A DNA stretch of 64,000 nucleotides from Trichoplax adhaerens (Eukaryota; Placozoa; Uniplacotomia; Trichoplacea; Trichoplacidae), in contig NW_002060959.1 in assembly GCF_000150275.1 (NCBI RefSeq), positions 626,172-690,171 of the forward strand. The letters are read 5' to 3'. Positions 40,101-51,442 of this stretch are shown one piece after another (position 1 is the stretch's first letter; every line of letters begins with the position of its first letter). Below the pieces are notes generated by a model. It worked only from the letters and a program-made list of their open reading frames with translations, searched no databases and was not told the origin of the DNA. The position numbers were made by a program, and so were the translations under genes.

Positions 40101-40268
40101 ATTTACATAACTCATTGCTTATTACGTAATAGTTGTAGATATGCGTCGATACCCTACGGGAACTGCACGCGTGAACCGATAATTCAGTCTTTGACGTCAC
40201 GAAGTTATTCTTCGCTAATTGAGAAGAATTTCGTTCAGGAGGCAACCAAACGCAATATTCGTGTATAG
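37152..40268 (+). CDS. Gene E: diverged, possibly damaged member of the tandem family
   Basis: Proposed exons: 38438-38512 (IHGPVINFTDLINNLAIKLR, then EKINR; strong donor AGG|gtgagt), 38763-38831 (SISGLYFYGHYRDWLHTL; weak donor gttctt) and 40089-40268 (stop TAG). All join in phase 0. The first matches the start of the gene B middle exon (HGP, then a conserved N-L spaced alike). The second matches the SGL...F...LV end of the gene C middle exon. The third carries Y-G-x-C-x-x-E like gene C (YGPCYLE versus YGNCTRE), followed by an L-T-[ST] stretch like gene A. A possible earlier exon is 37152-37256, with FTRFC resembling FTQIC of gene C. The central glycosylation motif is lost, no signal peptide was found, and a 137-base gap lies in the last intron. 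It may be a pseudogene. Confidence 0.45.
39235..39371. other. Assembly gap (137 N)
   Basis: Run of N in the proposed last intron of gene E. The two open frames reported across it are artefacts of translating N. Confidence 0.99.
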
Positions 40269-40836
40269 GACGTAGCTTTGAAAGCTATAAATGACCTTTT
40301 GACAATTTGCTTACGTATTTTGGTCGTAAAATCATGATATAAATCACTACCATCTGAACATTTTTTATCCATTTATTGTTTCTGGTTCTTTTTAATGATA
40401 TTTGATCTACGACTTACATTGCCAAGAAAAGATAGAATGCAAGGCTAGAATTTCGGAAGCATATGTTTCCTGAGGCTCTCACCTGACTATTAAATACTTA
40501 TTAAAAAGTGTAATTAGCACTTAAACAACGGGTAAATTGGCAGGTGGTTCCCATGGAGTGATTCTCTACTGATTTATATGTGACTGTATATACGTGTTAC
40601 TACCTTGGAACTGTGAAAATTTGGAACAATACTTTTATCACTTCTTCTGAATTATCCCTTATAACCCATAATTAATAATTTATCGATAATAGCTACGTAA
40701 GATATAATAAAAATAATTATCGCATCGTAGGATTAAATCATGCAGTACGTAATAATTAGGTTCGTAAGTACTAACTTATTTGATGGCTTACAAATGCCAC
40801 TCCCTTAAAGCACAGGTGAGGATATATTGCAATAAA

Positions 40837-41402
40837 TGTGATATATAACGATCACGAAATTCCAGATTTTAGAAAAATAAGGACTTCATTGAATCTTATA
40901 CAAAGATTAACTACACACAGTTCTACTCTAGCCGGATACTACTACTAAAGACTTCTAGAATGAACTAACTGAATAATCTAAAGTTGTATGCTTTATACTT
41001 TTCGTAGCATTCGCAGCTATAATCCACATGGCAACCTTTTATCTTATTTTACACATGGTTAAAATATTCTTAGTAACACCATGCTACTGCGGACCATCAT
41101 TAATCCGATCCGATATGAATAAGACTACAGTATTTACGTAGACATTGTTCACACCAGCCAGAGTACAATAAATTAACCATATCCTAATATATGATTTACA
41201 GTTCTAGTTTTACCTATAGCCTTATTAGTAACTCAACACCTTACTGTATATAGTTATCTGTACTCTAGCATAGAGTCTATACCACTACAGTCTATGGTTA
41301 TGGCTACCAAATATCTCTTAGGATAAATATGGAAGTTGCGCTACCGTACATTATACTAAACATGGCTAACAGTCTACAATCACAATACTAAGTTACATTC
41401 CA
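40837..41402 (-). mobile_element. Solo LTR, type R6, third copy
   Basis: Homologous end to end with 10,962-11,512, starting TGTGATATATAACG and ending near CATTCCA. A short insertion (GGAAGTTGCG) distinguishes it. Flanks ATAAA and ATGAG do not form a clear duplication, suggesting age. Confidence 0.75.
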
Positions 41403-43114
41403 ATGAGCTAAAGGATGTGACTAATGGGCAAGTTAGTATGCAATGACTAGCCACATTTTACGCAGATATTCAGAATAAGGCTACAGTATAAAATCGGAAT
41501 GGTATACAATGACCTAAGTTGTAGAAATGAATGTTTATGAGAGATTGCGAAAAGTAGGCAGATACAAATGCTATGATTTTTATATACCGTTTTTAATATT
41601 TCAGTTTGCCTGCTACTACCGTACATTTAAGGCTATTAGTTTATTTGACAAATACTATTATTGAACATTTGTGCTTGTTAAATGTATTTGCAAACGCTTA
41701 ATCTCAAGAATGCCATTGATAACAACACATATTTTAAATAGAATCACCGTAAATTTTAGGTACAGGACAGAAAGTATAATTCAAATCTGTGTCCATCATG
41801 CATGGGAAAGATTACAGTATGCTAGTCATTTTAAGTATCAAAAACGACTCTTGTAATGCACTGTTACGCAGCTGATGCTCCTCGGTTATGGCTAGTATTT
41901 ATTTGCGAGTATCAAATGACTTTGCTAATTAGTACCTAAGATTAAGAAATTAACGTCATTTGATTAGAAATACTGTTGAAGATTATTATGTACTTAGGGA
42001 ATCTCTTAAAGTTAATCAAAGATTAAGTAGAGTAAGTAGACCAGTTTAGGTTCGATCACAAAACTGGTTTGCGATATGTACTTATTACACATAAAATGGC
42101 GCTTTATAAAGGAAATGAAGCTGCAATGATACGGCAGGTTGTATTAGAAAAGAAGGAATCTGTCAATAGTAATGACAATTTTTAGCCACTATCATAAACT
42201 GAGAATTCTTCTGATTCACACTCTCGAAGAAATGCTAATCTAGGTATTAAAGGTAGAATCTAATAGTATTCCTAGAGATTTTTATCTTTCTAATTAGAGT
42301 TCTTAGAGACAGATATAGAACAAAACTTCAACAGAGCAACTGCATTCACAATATGATAATATCATGCACATGATTCAATGCACATTACCTCATATCAGAA
42401 ACAATCCCATTAACCTGTCACGATAAAATGAAGCTTTTACTGTAGTGAACTATTTTTAAAAGCATGATCATGAAATCTCGTAAACATAGTTCATTATATC
42501 ACGAAAAGGTACAATAAAATATTAGAGACGAAAGGAATCCTCTATTATATTTATTCTAACTTATTCTTTAAATTTATTTGGTATTTTTAACGAATTAAGT
42601 ACTACTGAAAATTATACTGCTAAGTAAACGTTAGCTTTCGTATCTATTTGGTTTTCAATAATAACATCTCAGCATCTCAGAATTTCAAACTAAACTCACA
42701 GGATGTTTACCAATGTTCTTATCTATATTTTAGAAGAGAATATAATTTAAATAATACAGCAAGTATTTCGCTAAACAATACATCTTATGTATGAAAGTCA
42801 ATGCCACCTTTACGCTACTAGTAATGAAAAAATGTAACATACATATGCCTAGCGTTTACAGCTTAAAAATCATACCTAAAAAGTTTCTAAAATATTGGTA
42901 TGAAATACAATTTAAATACTGCATTTATTCTCCTACCTATACAATAGCAAGGTACATTATATCTTTAACAGAAATTATTTAAAATAAAATATCGACTTCA
43001 AATTGTGTGTTTTGTAATGTAGAAATAAGGAGATAAGGCTAAGCAGTAAAACACATCAAATTGATAATCTTAATAATCTAGTAAATCTTTCTCCATATTT
43101 TCATTAATCGGTAC

Positions 43115-43219
43115 CTAAGTTCTGTTTTAGTGGTGGAACTCTTTCAACAAGTGAGCATTGGAAGACATTTTTCTGAGTTTGTAGGCTTCTCTTCATTTCT
43201 CCAATATATTCTATATTAT
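43115..43219 (-). CDS. Candidate single exon of an unidentified minus-strand gene
   Basis: 105 bp between a strong acceptor (attttttcag) and a gt donor (gtaccg), open in only one frame. It starts in phase 2, ends in phase 1, and begins NIEYIGEMKRSLQTQKNVF, followed by QCSLVERVPPLKQNL. The C-VERV part faintly recalls the end of the second exon of gene A (ECDYGYVERV), and the entry phase is the same, but no signal peptide is present. No homologue is recognised. It could be chance. Confidence 0.28.
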
Positions 43220-44328
43220 CTGAAAAAATTTTAGCAAAAAATTATAAGCAATACAAAAACGGAGGCATATTACTAATTTGCATGTACTGTACAATGTACT
43301 ACTTTACCCTACCCGAATTATTCTAGTAATAGCATCGAGTAAACCATCCTGATAATTCTTGTATCTTTCTGTTAGTTCATCAGTGTATTAAGCGATCTAT
43401 GAAGTAATTGGGAAAACTTTGTATCCCGTCATTGAAAGTAATTCAATCAAAATACGTGTTTAGATTATATAATTTAATGTATGCCTTTTGTACTTATAAT
43501 AATTTCAGATGAAGACTTATTGTAGACTTTTGAAATAACAATAGTCTGTGCTAGACTAGCTGATAGCTGGCATTAATATTATTAATATTAGTATTTACAA
43601 GCATGAAGCTTTATTGTCAGCAATAACTTCAATTATGCGCTAGGGTAAAATAATGTGATTGCCTTGAATTGATTATACCTGTAAAGTACCTTAAAAAGAA
43701 ACACTGTCACAATGGCAGCTGATGTTAATTTAGATGTCCAGTTCAATAGATGCTAGAGATACTACCGCCCATTCTGTAAAACTCAATTCTAAATGAATCT
43801 TTCATTCTTCTAATTTACTTCCTTCTCTGTTTCGCCAATTTTAAATCTTACCAAATAATTTTAGTCAACTGTTATCGAGTATTTGGCAGTAAGAAATTGA
43901 AACAGAAAGTTTCAATTATTTCTAGACGGCTACGTTACGTCAATTAATAAAAGACCATTTATACCACTATTTATCTGTAAACTCTGTTACTTAAGGGAGA
44001 GTACAGATGCTTTTGTAAGATAGAAGTCTGTCATGCTATCATTATCTAATACAAGAATTGTATTACGAAAAGTAATGATTACTTTCGATCTTAAAATTCG
44101 AAAGTTATTGAGAGAAATTGATTGTTAACTGATTAGTATTCAATTTTAAGTATAGAATTAACATTAATTGCTAATGTAATCGCTTGTTTGAATTATCTTT
44201 GCTTATTCCATCTATTAAGCAAAATAACTGCGACGCAATTTCGCGTACTCATGTAATTTTTTCATTGCTAGTTTTTATTCTGATTTACGGAACCTTCTAA
44301 TTTGCACGGAAGTACCAGCAGCACTCAC

Positions 44329-44405
44329 TTCTATATGGTGCCGCAATTCGGCGTCACTAGCTGACTCCGTTAAAAGACTGCATCTAAGCACGGTCTCAAA
44401 GATAA
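44329..44405 (-). CDS. Candidate exon in a GC-richer minus-strand patch
   Basis: The minus strand is open in one frame across a locally GC-rich patch, encoding ETVLRCSLLTESASDAELRH and ending at a consensus donor (GAA|gtgagt). The acceptor side is poor (purine-rich), so the left limit is uncertain. The phase does not join the neighbouring candidates directly. Confidence 0.22.
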
Positions 44406-45219
44406 CTCTCGTTTTTCTCTTTCTTTAACGATCTATAATTATACTTAATACAATAAAGATTCTCTTATCGTGTTTAGAATATTAAGTTACCTTAATAATG
44501 ATAAATTTAGTTTAGTATCGTTTTAAATAAAGATTAATAGGCTCAACCAACGGAAATTGCGAAATATGTCCATTCACTGCTTATTACATTTAGATTAAAG
44601 AACCGTTTCTGAATAGAAATACAAAGTTACCTATAGTAAGAGAAATATTTATGTGCTGTCCTTTTCAATTTAATGGATGTAACATAATTCTAGCAGTAGA
44701 CTTAACTGCTTTGGTATAAGTCATCAATACAATTGATAATAGACGAATCACAATTGATCAATTATATTAAATCGTTAATTTTAATTATTATTTCGAGTGT
44801 GCTTTTAGCCCATGCAGTACGTAGTATTTATTGCAAGACTAACTAATTGCTGGTTATAAATTCATGATGACACTATCTGCACCATCACATATTTGAAGAA
44901 ATCAAGTACAAATTTGGAGTGAAGAGCCAATTGATCAAAATGATTTTAGTAATAAAATTTAGGGACGTTGATACACAACGCTATTGTTTCTCCTCCATTA
45001 CCACTAAAATAGTACTTTAAATAGATGCATTAATAATAATTTAAACTAAGCTTGAACATTACTTACTATTCCCTCTAAATCCAGTTGTAGAAGTTGTCGT
45101 GACAGCAATATAAAGAATAAGTGTTGTTTCAATTTAATCAGATATTCAGTAAAAATAATATACATCAAAGAATCTATTCGCATCTGATAATAATTTAAAT
45201 TAAATCTCAGCACACATAC

Positions 45220-45320
45220 CGGTGACAGTTGTTGTAGTCTCATATTATATAATTTGGTCGTGCGTACTGTAGTTTCCATTAGTAATGGTATAAGGACTTT
45301 TATTAATTCAGGATAATAAC
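45220..45320 (-). CDS. Candidate exon of an unidentified minus-strand gene
   Basis: 101 bp on the minus strand, from an acceptor (ttaatatag) in phase 2 to a good donor (CCG|gtatgt) in phase 0. It encodes YYPELIKVLIPLLMETTVRT, then TKLYNMRLQQLSP. It sits in the longest open frame of the 41-48 kb region. With the two segments downstream it may belong to one gene read right to left, but intermediate exons are missing. Confidence 0.28.
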
Positions 45321-48300
45321 CTATATTAATTCCAGAGGTGAAAAATTCGTTCAAATGTTATATTTTGCAAAATGTAAATTACTTTTTGCAGTACTCTCAA
45401 CAAGCTTGGGTTCAGTTACCGTCGCACTATATTATTTTTCTCAGACAATATTAGCCTAAAAATTGTTGACTGCCAATTAACAGAACCGCGATATATTACC
45501 TTGAATTGTGTGTGCATAGGCACAGCCATGTGCCGTAGCAGGAATTAGATTTGGCGATTGGAATAATACCAGTATGTTAGCCATTAAGTTGTACTCTTAA
45601 AATAGCTTAATTCTATCAATAAATCGAAGTATTTAGCTTTAGGTTAATTTACCTTGTATTATTAATTAGATTTATCTAATTCAGTAAAATAATTATCTTA
45701 GCCTTGACAAGATTTGATTCAGTACAAAATATATTTTTTATCAAATTATTTTTATTTGTATAAAATTTCAAGGATAGAATTATGGTTTGCACTAATTGCA
45801 GGGAAAATGGACTATCGTTATGAGACATTTAATTTAAAATGATAAGTTAATTATAAATTTGTATTATCATTTAAGAATTTGAATACTATTGAATTGTTGA
45901 CGACCTCGAAATTTGACATTTGGCAGGATGTACGCGTACAACATATATTTACTTGAAACTACTTTGACAAATTAATAGATTTTATAGTAGCTTTTTCTCT
46001 TTCGCTTAAGTGCTCCTAACAACTGAACATACTAGAAATGATTGCATCAGCCAGTATATCACATCAATTAAAAGCATTGCATACATAACAAATTTATTTA
46101 AACGACACTAGAAATACTATTTCAAGTCTACAGTACTCTCATTAATTAATTTTTAATAGCTCAAAGTGTGAAATCAATAGTTCAATTCAATTATCGTACA
46201 AATAATACTCTTCATTCTTATGTATTCAGTTTTATATTAAATTCTAATATAGCATCAGATTAATGAATTACTTAACAATAATTTAATATTTATAATTGTT
46301 CTAATATTAAAAAAGGCCAAAGACGGAAGCTACAATGACTTTAGCATTAATGTCTGACCAATATTACTAAGAAGAATATCATTAATAACTTGAACAGGAG
46401 TTTGATAGCTATCTACAAGTATATTCAAATAAAGAGTTTTTCTTGGTTCTTAAGTCTTTTCTATCGTCACCTTGTTCACCTTGCTGTTTTACTTTTAATA
46501 ATAAATATTTGATAGAGTTATACTGAAGTTTATATATTTATCGCCCAATCTGGTATATTTTATTCTACTCTATCATCGTTACCTTTAAGCTATTTGCTTT
46601 ACTAACTCGACTACAATTAGAAAAATGAGCTAATAGACTCAATATATCGCCTTGTACTTTTCATTCCTTTTATTACTACTCATGTTTTCTATAGCTAACT
46701 AGACTTACCTTTCATAAATTTTTGAAAAATATCTAAAGAAAAGTAAATGAAACATATTAAAATATTATAATATGTAGTAGTCATTATACCTTTACTATAG
46801 TTATAATCAGTTTAACTTGTCTAATACTTATTTCTTTTCAACATAATCAGCATTCTAGTTGAAACTAATACAATTAAACGTAATTTTACTTCAACTGTAA
46901 ATGATGCCATAGAATTAAAGTTTTCATTCATATTTCTATCATTTTTATTTTCTATACCGTTAGTATTTACTTTTTTTGATGACAATATGTACATTCTTAA
47001 AACAAATGATACATTAAAATAAACCCAACCTATTTTTTAACTGATTAATGTAAATGCTATAAATTGTCGGCAAGTGATAGCTATTTTCATACAGGTTTAT
47101 AGCCCACCTGCTTATAATTTCAATCTAAAATTAATTTCCGCTTTTAATAACAGTTTGATGTTATTTTTGAATAAACTCAAGATAATCGGTCTATATTTGG
47201 ATTTAAATTTATCCTACAAGCGGAAGTAAAATGCCGTTGCTAAAATGTTTGCAACTATCTACTTTGCACAATGATATAATTTATTGCACTAAAGTTGTCC
47301 ACTTCAATAATAAGGTGTGGTGTGTTCACCTTCATTATTTTAAAATTTCAATATCGTCAGTTCTTTCTACTATTATCTTGTACCAATATAATAATGATTT
47401 TATGTCAATTAAGAAATAGCTTTAGAGTATTAATATATCTATTATATATTAAAATACAATTTCTTATTTTACGATAAGGTTGTACTACATATAAATCATC
47501 ACTATTATCTTATAATACTATTTTTATTAATATAAATATTATCTATCAAACAATCGGCCTATGCAATTGCGAGGTTTTAATTGACATCTTTACATTCAAT
47601 TAACGTTATTGAAATTGCTATATTCCAACACAACTAATTAATAGTTCCTAAATGTGATTAACGATAACGATTAGAAAGAGACCAGTATGCATAACTTGTA
47701 ATAAATGTTTTCAATGACGATCACTATTTTAATTAAAAATTATACGAAAGCATTGTTGGTAAGCACTTAATTTAATTAATTGTCGTAATTGTTGGAGCTT
47801 AATTTCACAAAAAATGATAGATTCCTGTTTCAATTAAAAATCTACGATAGTCTTTAGCTGGTAACTTACGGTAACAGTCTCTACTAGTAAATTACTGATT
47901 ACAGTATCCATTTAAGAATTTGCCAGAACTAATTATTAACAATTTATCTTGTGCTTATCTAATTATCTACTGTCATAGTACTGCAATACAAACTAATCCA
48001 ACCAAAGCAACTGCAATTCTTTCATACGTAAGAGTATAAATCCAGAATATATATAGACTTGATCTGAATAGGTACATTTGCAGTTCGTTCTGAAGCACAC
48101 GAATACTTGATAGTTTCTTTCACTTAGCTTATAGACTAAAATATCCTGTATTGAAGCTTATAAGTAATGCATATAACAATGGAATGATGAGCTAGCATCC
48201 TGTTTATCAACCATCAAATTTCAGCGACCAATCACTTCCTTAGCGATTCTAGCAACTTTTGTTATTAAAGTGATTCTAGTGCCTATAATATTAGGAGTAC

Positions 48301-48344
48301 TATTGAAGTGTTAACAGTATGGTAGATGCAGCTAACCCAATTGC

Positions 48345-48353
48345 TATATAAAT
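48345..48353 (+). promoter_or_regulatory. TATA-box-like site upstream of gene C
   Basis: TATATAAAT lies 88 bp before the proposed ATG of gene C (48,441). The spacing fits a short 5' leader and supports the choice of the 25-bp first exon. Such strings are common in AT-rich DNA, so on its own this is weak evidence. Confidence 0.35.
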
Positions 48354-48440
48354 CCAGCGGTTATCATTAATCCAGTTATCACAATTATTTCTTAGTTGCT
48401 ACATAAAGGACGAAATCACCAAATTGTCAAACTAAGAAAC

Positions 48441-51400
48441 ATGGCTTACGCTATTTCAAGGAAAGGTAATTAATAGATATAAATGTATGTAGTGTAACTT
48501 CTTATAATTATTCATAATAATCGTAATATTATAAATTCGAATTAGATCGTAATCTACAGTACATAATCTAGCAACAGTTATAGTGTCCTGGATTAGCTAT
48601 ATGGAATCTCAAGTTTAGGCAAAATAATCTTAATGCATTTCTATTTCTCACTTATAAAGAATTCTCACCACGGTAGTCAAATAATATCTGTCGAGCCATG
48701 TAATATTTCTTTCTTGATTAGAAGTAGTAATAGATCAAATACTAAACTAAATTATAACATGATCTTTGCATGCATTTTTCACTGAAATCTAATTAGCTTA
48801 AAATTTAATCTAGTCAATACAAAATTCACGTGCAAATCTTCTATTAGATGAGACGTACTGAACAATAGAATACGCTACTTATAAATATGCATGATAAACA
48901 TGTCTTAGGATAACGAGAGTACTATTCACGTTTGTATTGAGCAATATTAATGTATTGTAATATTCTATTTTGCTGTTGATGAATCTGCAAAACTAAGACA
49001 GCCAAATTTTATCTGTTTAAATAAGATTCACCTTCTGTACACTAAAATAAATTTTGACAAGCCATATTCTCTAGTTATAAAATTGTATCACATTTGACTG
49101 TAATAATTATTTTTAGTAATTTAAGATATTCTCAGGTCAACTAAAATGCAGTCCAGCATACTACATATTTGAAATCATTAAAGTTAATCCTTCTTCGTTA
49201 TACCAACCCATGATGATCTTAATATATTTTGATTCTCAATTTGCTAGATTACCTCATTACTGTGCTACTGATTAAGTTACTAATGCCATCGACGATGGCC
49301 TTAGACCATAATTTGGATTATCAATTCACAAATTCTCAAGGCAAAGATCAGTTGCTCTATGAATTGAACGAAAACGCTCAAAAAAGTCTTCATGCTTTGA
49401 ATAATTTGACGAGAACATTTACTCAAATATGCATCCAAAAACATGGAAACTCATATAAAAGTAATCGATCAAATAGAACAACCGCGAAAACAGTCATATT
49501 TGGAGTTGCTTCTAGCACAAAAGATATGGTAACTCGACTATTTTAATGTTAATTGTCTGGTATTTAAGTCTTTATGTCCCACACTAAATCATTTAGTATT
49601 ATTGATCAAATAGAAATTCAAAGTTTATATCTTATCGATTGCTTAGCGATGTTTTATAGAAGATTAAGTTATGGTTCTGATTTATATCGAAATGTAACTG
49701 TTCTAAGAAAGTGCCTTTAAGGATTAAATTAGTTACAATCCTTTTTACTTATTAGTAAATATACCATAAATAATTAAATTGACTTATAATAAACGCTTTA
49801 TTCTAGACCATGTTAATGATTCTTATCTATAATTGTTTACTATTTTTTGAGTTGATTTATTATAAATATTGAAAAAATGAAACAAATATCAACTAAGTTT
49901 CGGAAATACAGAATAATATTAAAGTTTTTCAAATTTTTAAAATGGTCTTCATACAGTTATTCCATCTTATACTTCCGAAAATTAACTGTAGTAATGCTTT
50001 AGTTGTTTAATTCATGTCAAATCTGTAATTGAATTACTTACATTTATCTTATTATTCCCCTATCATTTCTGAGATAATATTTCTACTCTAGGAGTGTTTT
50101 CAAATTTTTCTATTATTATAACAGGATCCTCCCAAAAATCCATTCAAGGTACATCAATTTTTGAAGTTTGTGTCAAATATTACACATAACGTGGCCGCAG
50201 CTATTGCAAATGGTGGAATAATTGATCAAATTGTACTAAACAAAGCATTTGCTGACGGCAGTGAGATCTCTCATTCCTGCCAATCAAGCCAATTGCTATC
50301 CGGCTTGCGAACTAACTTTGAGGAACTATTCAATCGTCTAGTAAAATTTGTAAGTCTTTGATAAATAGATTTTCTTATAAGACTATCTTATAAGACTAGT
50401 CACGGTACGAACCACTGTGAAGAGCTAATGACTAAATTTAGTGGTTAACATTTATATATGGAGATAAATAACAATGGCTTACAGTAAGAACTACGGTAGT
50501 TATTATTTTGATACAGTAAATTATACTGTACTGTAATAAGAGTTCTTATACGTTAACTAATGTTAATTGATTATAGTGTTATGTCTTGTAACGCTTGTAA
50601 TGAATATCCTGAAGATATTCAATTATCGATGATACTATAATTAGTTCTGTGTATAAACATACCGTAATCTTATTATCTAGAATCGTTCGGTATTTATCTA
50701 AGATTATAAATAATTATTATACTAATTTAGCTATCCAATATGAACTAAATTGCATAAGATTCGTTTTACGATATCTTTATCACGAAGCGGGTTTGTGACA
50801 ACTATGATGCAATAATCTATCCTAATATTTTATTTATTCTATATCGTAATTTTGGCCACATATCATTTATGAGGCAAGGAAAATGACAGCATCTTATATA
50901 TATCAATTTATCAAGGTTTTTGACCGTAGAAACTAAACTCTTTTTACGTTCATTTGATACCGTAGATTCACCCTTACCGGTGCCAGAATCAGACAAAAAT
51001 GCACATGCTTCATAATCTCCAGGTATAATTGAAATTTAGCTAGCTATTATGCTATTATATTCAGCTTTTTATTATAAACCAGATGAAATTCACTTTTTGT
51101 TTATTTCTAATTTTAGTTTACAGTAAACGCATTAGATTTCACGATGGGTACTCTTTGTCAGTGTTACACTTTAACAGTTAGCCATGTAGATATTAAGTAA
51201 TTAACATATTTTCATTCCCGTTTTATTTTAACTTACTTTGTTTACCATCAGCTTTAATTTATGTATAACCCTGATTTTGTATCCAATAGCTTCAAAAAAA
51301 AAGCAACTGGAATTGCTTCGTTACATCATCAACTGATTCGGAATACAATGGGAAATACGGTCCCTGCTACTTAGAAATACAACTATCTTCCATTGTATCG

Positions 51401-51442
51401 GCGCTAAATTCCCTATCAGATCGAAATCAGTCATTTCGATAA
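48441..51442 (+). CDS. Gene C: predicted small secreted protein of the tandem family (4 exons)
   Basis: Unrecognised family; function unknown. Exons: 48441-48465 (MAYAISRK plus one base), 49248-49528, 50125-50349, 51290-51442 (stop TAA). Intron phases are 1, 0, 0, and the joined protein is about 226 residues. Exon 2 continues as the hydrophobic core YLITVLLIKLLMPSTMA, a convincing signal peptide. The mature part has four Cys (contexts QICIQ, HSCQS, WNCFV, GPCYL), which suggests two disulfides, and several N-x-S/T sequons. The central motif is NITHNVAAAIANGGIIDQI. The first exon is supported by phase, by the signal peptide it completes and by a TATAAA-type box about 90 bp upstream. The intron between the last two exons carries a solo LTR (50,398-50,800). 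This is the most complete copy and the best guide to the others. It could be a secreted signal or defence protein, but nothing in the sequence decides that. Confidence 0.8.
50398..50800 (+). mobile_element. Solo LTR, type R2, inside an intron of gene C
   Basis: About 403 bp, (T)AGTCACGG…GGTTTGTGACA, with both end hairpins and an ACTA repeat on either side as a probable target-duplication remnant. It lies in sense orientation 49 bp after the end of the third gene C exon. The internal TATA region is partly degraded. Confidence 0.78.

Larger units (their letters stand above)
41403..48344. other. Long intergenic region; possible minus-strand exons only
   Basis: About 7 kb. Open frames such as 41,671-41,856, 42,791-42,982 and 47,231-47,477 have no homology I recognise. 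The only coding-like signals are the minus-strand segments listed separately at 43.1, 44.3 and 45.2 kb. Confidence 0.4.

Noticed and set aside
42045-42080. tRNA-like GGTTCGATCAC and an R2-like CACAAAACTGGTTTGCG
   Set aside because: No acceptor or anticodon stem can be built, and the LTR similarity stops after about 17 bp.
42255-42285. Possible R4 fragment (TCTCTAGGAATACTAT in inverse)
   Set aside because: Only about 17 bp shared with 33.85 kb; too short to separate from chance.
51118-51201. Alternative last exon for gene C (FTVNALDFTMGTLCQCY, then a stop)
   Set aside because: Acceptor and phase are fine, but the exon at 51,290 matches the last exons of A and E far better.
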